A stretch of DNA of 64,000 bases from Undibacterium pigrum (GTDB taxonomy: Bacteria > Pseudomonadota > Gammaproteobacteria > Burkholderiales > Burkholderiaceae_D), in contig NZ_QJKB01000001.1 of the NCBI RefSeq assembly GCF_003201815.1, positions 1 through 64,000 of the forward strand, written 5' to 3'. The notes below the pieces were generated by a model that saw nothing but the letters and a program-made list of their open reading frames with translations, was not told the DNA's origin and did no database searches. Shown in pieces: positions 59,391 to 64,000 of this stretch (positions are counted from its first letter, which is position 1; the number at the start of each line of letters is the position of its first letter). The translations under genes were made by a program, and so were the position numbers.

Positions 59391-62261
59391 ATGTCTGACA
59401 AAATGCATAATCAAAAAAAATCGTCTGTGATTACCCTGGGACGCAAGGCGTTAAGTGTTGCTGTAGCGTCGTCCTTGTTCATGCTCTCCAGTGCGCATGC
59501 TACCGGTCTCGGTAAGCTGACCGTATTGTCCGCTCTGGGGCAGCCGCTTCGCGCTGAGATAGAGTTGACTTCTCCCTCTAAGGATGAAGTCGATTCACTG
59601 GTGCCTAAACTGGCATCTCAGGAATCTTTCAAGCAAGCGAACATAGATTTTAATGCGGCATTATTGTCTCTGCGTTTTGCCATTGAGCAGCGCGGCGCCA
59701 ACTATGTGATACGCGTCAGTTCTTCGCAGCCTATGAACGAGCCATTCGTTGATATGTTGGTGGAGATGAACTCATCCAACGGCAAGCTGTTAAGAGAATA
59801 CACCTTCTTGCTAGACCCCGCTGAATTGCGAAATAGTCAATCTGCGCAAGTCAGCAATCCAACGGTTGTTGCTGTTAAGCCACAAAATGCCAACATTCCT
59901 CCTAACGCAAAAAATAACCGTCCTGTCCCGGCGGAAACCAGTGCAGGAAGCAGGCCCGCAACAAAAAACACTGACGCCGGCAAAGAAGTCACTGCTGCCG
60001 GCGAGTATCAGACCAAAGCAGGCGATACCCTGAGCAAGATTGCAGGCGGTTACCGTGCTGAGGGCGTGTCACTTGACCAGATGCTGGTCAGCCTTTATCG
60101 CGCCAATCCGCAAGCATTTGCTGGCAACAACATGAATCGCCTGAAGTCTGGGCAGATTCTGACTATACCCGATGCCGATTCTGTACGTGCCAATGCTGGC
60201 ACCGGTAATGAGGCGCATTCTGTTGTCGTTGCTCATGCCGCCGATTTCACTGCTTACCGTAATAAATTGGCAGGCCAGGTAGCAGAGGCGCCAGCCGAGA
60301 AGGCGCCAACCACCAAGCAAAGTGGCGGTGGCAAAATCTCTGCCAAGGTCAAGGAAGTGCCAAATGCAACAACTGACTCACCTGATAAGCTGAAGTTGTC
60401 CAAGGTTGGCCCAGCATCTGCGCGCAGCGCAGGTAAAGGTGCAGGGGAAGAAGATAAACTGGCCAAAGAGCGCGCAGCGCAAGAATCCAATGCACGTGTC
60501 AAAGAGCTGGAAAAGAACGTCAGCGATTTGAAAAATCTGCTGGAAGCGCAAAAGATAGAAATCAAAAACAAGGAATTGGCAGCCAAGCAAGCTGAACTGA
60601 CCAAGGCCCGTACTGAAACAAAAGCAAGTGTGCCTGCGGCAGCGAGCGCACCTGCTGTGACTGCGCCTGCACCAGCGCCAGTGTCAACGCCAGCCGTTGC
60701 CAGTGTTGCATCGGCTCCAGCGCCTGCATCAGCACCGGCGGCAGCTTCTGTTGTAGCAACTCCAGCGAGTGCACCTGCCAGTTCGCCAGCAACAACTTCT
60801 CCAGCCTCTGCGGCCTCGGTAGAAACACCTAAGCCACCGGTAAAACGCAAGGTTGTTGCACCGCCACCACCGCCTCCGCCAGAACCAAGTTTCTTCGACA
60901 GTATTTCTGATTACCTGCTGCCAGGCGGCATAGCTTTGCTTGCCATACTCGGTGGTGTTGGTATCTGGAGTAGCCAGCGCAAGAAAAAAATGCAACAGTT
61001 TGAAGATAGTATCCTGACTGGCTCCAGCATGAAGGCCAACTCCATGTTTGGTTCTACTGGTGGTCAGAGCGTAGATACTAACAATAGTGTCTTCAATTCA
61101 AACTTCGCTCCATCAGCCAGCCAGCTTGATGCTAATGAAGTCGATCCAGTTGCTGAGGCAGATGTTTACATTGCTTATGGTCGCGATTCTCAAGCTGAAG
61201 AAATTTTGAAAGAAGCATTGCGTACCCAGCCAGATCGTCACGCGGTCAGGGTTAAATTGCTGGAGATTTATTTTGGCCGTAAGGATGCCAAAACCTTTGA
61301 GCGTCTGGCCAGCGAGTTGTATGGCATGACCAGTGGTGAGGGTGATGACTGGGCGCAGGCGGCCTCTATGGGTATCGTACTGGAACCAGGTAATCCTCTG
61401 TACGCAGGCGGTAAGGCCAAGGCTGAGATGGCTGCCGCATCTGGCCTGGGTTCTGGTACGCAACCACTGGAAGATCTGGATCCGGAAGCACTGTTGGCCA
61501 ATTCCTTGTCGCAGGACATGCTGGAAGCCATCAGTATCATTGACACAGCAGAGCGTAATGGTGGTGCTGCAAAAACCAAGGCAGAAGAACCTGCCATGGA
61601 TGAGCATGCACTCGACTTTGATCTGGATATCTCTGCAATGGCAGAGCCAGAAGTGCCAAAAATTCCTGAGCCTGCTGCTGCCCGCACGGCTCCGGTTGAA
61701 GAGTCAGCCGCAGCACCTGAGGTGGATTTCGGTACCATAGATTTTGATTTCGGCACCAAGGACCCGGAGCCTGCTCCGGTGGTTGCTGAAGCTGCTCCAG
61801 TTATTGCTCATGAGTCAGAGGCTGACAAGTTTGATCTTGATCTTGGTCATATTGATTTCGCTGATGATAAGTCTGCGTCGGAACCTTTGTCCCTTGATAA
61901 ATTGTTGGCTGATGACAAGGGCGATGAAAAAATCGATGAGAATCTATTGGCAGCTTCACTTGCAAGCGATGCTGCAGATACACCATTGCCAGAATTGACA
62001 ACAGCTAAAGAGGCTGAAGCAGAAGCAGTTTCCGCTTTCGAGTTTGACTTGTCTGGTATTGATCTGGATCTGGAACCTGCTGCAACTGAAGCAGAAGTGC
62101 CTGCACATAATGCTGAAATGGCAACCAAACTTGATCTGGCCGTTGCTTATCATGAAATTGGTGATAAGGAAGGTGCCCGCGAATTGCTCGACGAAGTGCT
62201 TAAGGGCGGCACTGCTGATCAAATTGAAAGAGCCAAGTCCATGATGGCACAAATGGCTTGA
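59391..62261 (+). CDS. fimV: FimV/HubP-family polar protein
   Basis: The 956-residue inner-membrane protein has a signal sequence (about 1-37), a FimV N-terminal domain with GLGKLTVLSALGQPLRAEIELTS, a periplasmic LysM domain (about 203-262; YQTKAGDTLSKIAGG...SGQILTIPD), a coiled coil (about 350-400) and an Ala/Pro-rich stretch (about 405-500). A transmembrane helix lies near 510-530 (LLPGGIALLAILGGVGIW). The long acidic cytoplasmic part ends in the conserved FimV C-terminal TPR-like segment (ATKLDLAVAYHEIGDKEGARELLDEV). FimV/HubP proteins organise cell poles, type IV pili and c-di-GMP signalling. It lies between asd and truA, the usual place in betaproteobacteria. No Shine-Dalgarno site is obvious. 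Confidence 0.93.
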   Translation: MSDKMHNQKKSSVITLGRKALSVAVASSLFMLSSAHATGLGKLTVLSALGQPLRAEIELTSPSKDEVDSLVPKLASQESFKQANIDFNAALLSLRFAIEQRGANYVIRVSSSQPMNEPFVDMLVEMNSSNGKLLREYTFLLDPAELRNSQSAQVSNPTVVAVKPQNANIPPNAKNNRPVPAETSAGSRPATKNTDAGKEVTAAGEYQTKAGDTLSKIAGGYRAEGVSLDQMLVSLYRANPQAFAGNNMNRLKSGQILTIPDADSVRANAGTGNEAHSVVVAHAADFTAYRNKLAGQVAEAPAEKAPTTKQSGGGKISAKVKEVPNATTDSPDKLKLSKVGPASARSAGKGAGEEDKLAKERAAQESNARVKELEKNVSDLKNLLEAQKIEIKNKELAAKQAELTKARTETKASVPAAASAPAVTAPAPAPVSTPAVASVASAPAPASAPAAASVVATPASAPASSPATTSPASAASVETPKPPVKRKVVAPPPPPPPEPSFFDSISDYLLPGGIALLAILGGVGIWSSQRKKKMQQFEDSILTGSSMKANSMFGSTGGQSVDTNNSVFNSNFAPSASQLDANEVDPVAEADVYIAYGRDSQAEEILKEALRTQPDRHAVRVKLLEIYFGRKDAKTFERLASELYGMTSGEGDDWAQAASMGIVLEPGNPLYAGGKAKAEMAAASGLGSGTQPLEDLDPEALLANSLSQDMLEAISIIDTAERNGGAAKTKAEEPAMDEHALDFDLDISAMAEPEVPKIPEPAAARTAPVEESAAAPEVDFGTIDFDFGTKDPEPAPVVAEAAPVIAHESEADKFDLDLGHIDFADDKSASEPLSLDKLLADDKGDEKIDENLLAASLASDAADTPLPELTTAKEAEAEAVSAFEFDLSGIDLDLEPAATEAEVPAHNAEMATKLDLAVAYHEIGDKEGARELLDEVLKGGTADQIERAKSMMAQMA

Positions 62262-62280
62262 GTTTTTTGATGTAGTCACG

Positions 62281-62318
62281 ACGGGCGCGGCACATGCTGG
62301 CGCCCGTTTTGTTTTTTT
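62281..62318 (+). terminator. fimV terminator
   Basis: A perfect 8-bp stem ACGGGCGC (62281-62288) with GCGCCCGT (62300-62307) is followed by TTTGTTTTTTT. Confidence 0.9.
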
Positions 62319-62330
62319 GGATATGGGATA

Positions 62331-63149
62331 GTGGTGAAGCGATTAGTTTTAGGTGTTCAATACGACGGCAACTCCTGGCAGGGCTGGCAAACACAGCCAT
62401 CAGGAAATACAGTGCAGGATGCGCTGGAGCGGGCTTTGCAGCAATTCACCAAGGCTGAAGTCAAGACCACCTGTGCGGGTCGTACTGATGCAGGTGTTCA
62501 CGGTATAGAGCAGGTTGTGCATTTCGATACCGATCTTGTGCGTGAACCTTATTCCTGGGTGAACGGTGTTAACGCTTTTCTACCTGGCACTGTCGCTGTT
62601 CAATGGGCAAAGGAATTGCCTGTGCACCCTGAATCTGACGACAATTTTCATGCGCGTTTTAGTGCCCGTGCCCGTACTTATCATTATGTTTTACATAATG
62701 CTGCCATTCGCTCGCCCATGTGGAGCGGCAGAGCAGGGTGGACTTTCCGTCCTCTTGACGTAGATCGTATGCGCGCTGCTGCCGCGCATTTACTGGGGGA
62801 GCATGATTTTTCCGCCTTTCGTGCCTCGGGTTGTCAGGCTAAAACCCCGGTCAAGCACATGTATGACATTCAGATACGACGTCAGGGTGAAATGATTATT
62901 TTTACCCTGCGTGCCAGTGCCTTCTTACATCATATGGTCAGAAATATCGTTGGCTCTCTGATCTTTGTTGGTACTGGTAAGAGGGAGCCGGAATGGATGG
63001 GCGAAGTGCTGAGCAGCATGAATCGAGAAATCGCCGCGCCTACCTTCATGCCCGACGGCTTATATCTGGCCAGAATTGACTATGAAGACAAATGGGGCCT
63101 GCCACAAAGAGAATTGGTGGAAACTCTGGCTTTCTTGTCTTTTTTGTAG
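62331..63149 (+). CDS. truA: tRNA pseudouridine(38-40) synthase TruA
   Basis: The 272-residue enzyme makes pseudouridine at positions 38-40 of tRNA anticodon arms. It starts at a GTG pair (62331/62334), then [18 protein letters not shown]. The catalytic Asp is in [11 protein letters not shown], followed by [13 protein letters not shown] and [13 protein letters not shown]. It is 12 bases after the fimV terminator. In many betaproteobacteria truA is followed by trpF; here lepA follows. Confidence 0.96.
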   Translation: MVKRLVLGVQYDGNSWQGWQTQPSGNTVQDALERALQQFTKAEVKTTCAGRTDAGVHGIEQVVHFDTDLVREPYSWVNGVNAFLPGTVAVQWAKELPVHPESDDNFHARFSARARTYHYVLHNAAIRSPMWSGRAGWTFRPLDVDRMRAAAAHLLGEHDFSAFRASGCQAKTPVKHMYDIQIRRQGEMIIFTLRASAFLHHMVRNIVGSLIFVGTGKREPEWMGEVLSSMNREIAAPTFMPDGLYLARIDYEDKWGLPQRELVETLAFLSFL

Positions 63150-63231
63150 TGCTCAACTGACATCAACTCGACGATTTATCGGCTTTCCGGGGTGAAATCC
63201 GGTAAAATGGCGTTTTGCAAAACCCGAACTG

Positions 63232-63277
63232 AAGGCGCTCGCCTGGGGAAGCTTGCCCAGCTCAGAGCGCTTTTTTT
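63232..63277 (+). promoter_or_regulatory. Nested terminator-like hairpin in the truA-lepA gap
   Basis: GCGCTC (63235-63240) pairs with GAGCGC (63265-63270), extended by three A/G-T pairs, and encloses CTGGG (63243-63247) with CCCAG (63256-63260). Seven T follow (63271-63277). It lies 83 bases after truA and 42 before lepA. It could be truA's terminator. However, the best lepA -10, TAAAAT at 63203-63208, lies upstream, so it may instead sit in the lepA leader. Confidence 0.65.
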
Positions 63278-63319
63278 ATAGCTGGTATTCGCTTCACCTT
63301 TGTTTCTTTCGTAATTTCA

Positions 63320-64000
63320 ATGAATAACATCCGCAATTTTTCGATTATTGCCCATATTGATCACGGCAAATCCACACTGGCAGATCGTATTATCCAGCTT
63401 TGCGGCGGCCTTTCCGACCGCGAGATGGAAGCGCAAGTGCTTGATTCCATGGATATCGAGCGTGAACGTGGTATCACTATCAAGGCCCAGACTGCTGCCT
63501 TGCATTACAAGGCCCGCGATGGTCAGATTTACAACCTGAACCTCATTGATACGCCAGGCCACGTCGATTTCAGCTATGAAGTCAGCCGTTCCCTGTCTGC
63601 TTGTGAAGGGGCCTTGCTGGTGGTCGATGCATCCCAGGGTGTGGAAGCGCAGACAGTAGCCAACTGCTACACCGCGATTGAGTTGGGGGTGGAAGTCGTA
63701 CCCGTTCTGAACAAGATTGATTTGCCATCTGCTGACCCTGACAATGCTTGCCAGGAAATCGAAGAAGTCATCGGCATAGATGCTTCAGATGCGGTGCATT
63801 GCTCTGCCAAGACCGGCCTGGGTGTTGAAGATGTATTAGAGTCGCTGATCGTTAAAGTACCACCTCCACAAGGTGATCCAACTGCACCTTTGCAGGCACT
63901 GATCGTCGACTCATGGTTTGATAATTATGTAGGCGTTGTCATGCTGGTGCGTATCAAGAACGGTACGCTGCGCCCTAAAGACAAGATTTTGTTCATGGCG
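63320..64000 (+). CDS. lepA: Elongation factor 4 (LepA), partial, 5' end
   Basis: Translational GTPase EF4 back-translocates ribosomes or aids 30S assembly. The window holds the first 227 codons, open at the right edge. G1 is [16 protein letters not shown], the switch I is [12 protein letters not shown]3 is DTPGHVDF and G4 is LNKIDLP; these fit LepA, not EF-G. The ATG at 63320 lacks a strong ribosome-binding site but gives the standard N-terminus [16 protein letters not shown]. Confidence 0.97.
   Translation, partial: MNNIRNFSIIAHIDHGKSTLADRIIQLCGGLSDREMEAQVLDSMDIERERGITIKAQTAALHYKARDGQIYNLNLIDTPGHVDFSYEVSRSLSACEGALLVVDASQGVEAQTVANCYTAIELGVEVVPVLNKIDLPSADPDNACQEIEEVIGIDASDAVHCSAKTGLGVEDVLESLIVKVPPPQGDPTAPLQALIVDSWFDNYVGVVMLVRIKNGTLRPKDKILFMA

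Noticed and set aside
1..64000. CRISPR array, prophage or insertion sequence
   Set aside because: No spaced direct repeats, cas genes, phage structural genes, transposases or integrases were seen.

Overview
The window looks like chromosome of a betaproteobacterium, most likely Burkholderiales and probably Oxalobacteraceae (an Undibacterium/Herbaspirillum-like organism; this is inferred from gene order, protein flavour and moderate GC, not from a marker-gene comparison). It starts inside a 5S rRNA gene and ends inside lepA. Almost all of it is recognisable core or common accessory chromosome. I see no prophage, transposase, integrase or CRISPR array.

Layout. 1-900: 3' end of 5S rRNA, its terminator, and a non-coding stretch with two inverted REP-like hairpins. 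906-1340: a VOC-family gene. 1425-12969: an aerobic phenylacetate (paa) catabolic block, with divergent paaX and paaABCDE-G-I-K-J-Y-Z; paaF and paaH are absent. 13213-18116: an orphan soluble TPR-GAF histidine kinase and the potassium transporter kup. 18134-18549: two near-identical tRNA-Arg(ACG) units. 18625-22291: a thioredoxin-like gene, then tsaB-rimI-family 4 uracil-DNA glycosylase-DUF1853. 22377-30812: lplT, radA and the hopanoid/squalene genes hpnE, hpnD and hpnC. hpnC is separated from hpnDE by two lipoprotein genes and an M24 peptidase gene. 31020-35326: an RND efflux pair. 35615-41917: tRNA-Leu(UAG)-tig-clpP-clpX-lon, the protein quality-control cluster. 42117-46062: lexA with two SOS boxes, rpsF-priB-rpsR-rplI, and dnaB. 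46206-47927: a PhoU-like/PiT phosphate uptake pair. 48005-52606: a LytTR-type two-component system and a REC-DUF3369-GGDEF-EAL signalling protein. 52895-53977: aroC. 54353-63149: leuC-entericidin-leuD-leuB-asd-fimV-truA. 63320 to the end: lepA, truncated by the window edge.

How the genes work together. The paa genes activate phenylacetate (PaaK), epoxidise the ring (PaaABCE with PaaD), isomerise to oxepin-CoA (PaaG), open and oxidise the ring (PaaZ) and thiolyse (PaaJ). PaaI and PaaY rescue dead-end CoA thioesters and PaaX represses. The dehydroadipyl-CoA hydratase (PaaF) and hydroxyadipyl-CoA dehydrogenase (PaaH) must be supplied from elsewhere. HpnC, HpnD and HpnE together convert farnesyl diphosphate to squalene. 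The tig-clpP-clpX-lon run holds a ribosome-associated chaperone and two ATP-dependent proteases.

No clearly new multigene system is apparent. The most interesting signals are regulatory or structural: an inverted repeat whose two arms overlap both divergent paaX/paaA -10 boxes; five 11-bp tandem units in the tsaB/thioredoxin intergenic region; two adjacent 11-bp repeats before pit; a dense set of palindromes between leuB and asd; terminator-like hairpins in the leaders of lon and lepA; probable leaderless starts for tsaB and dnaB; a 17-residue upstream reading frame before leuC; and a split hopanoid locus.
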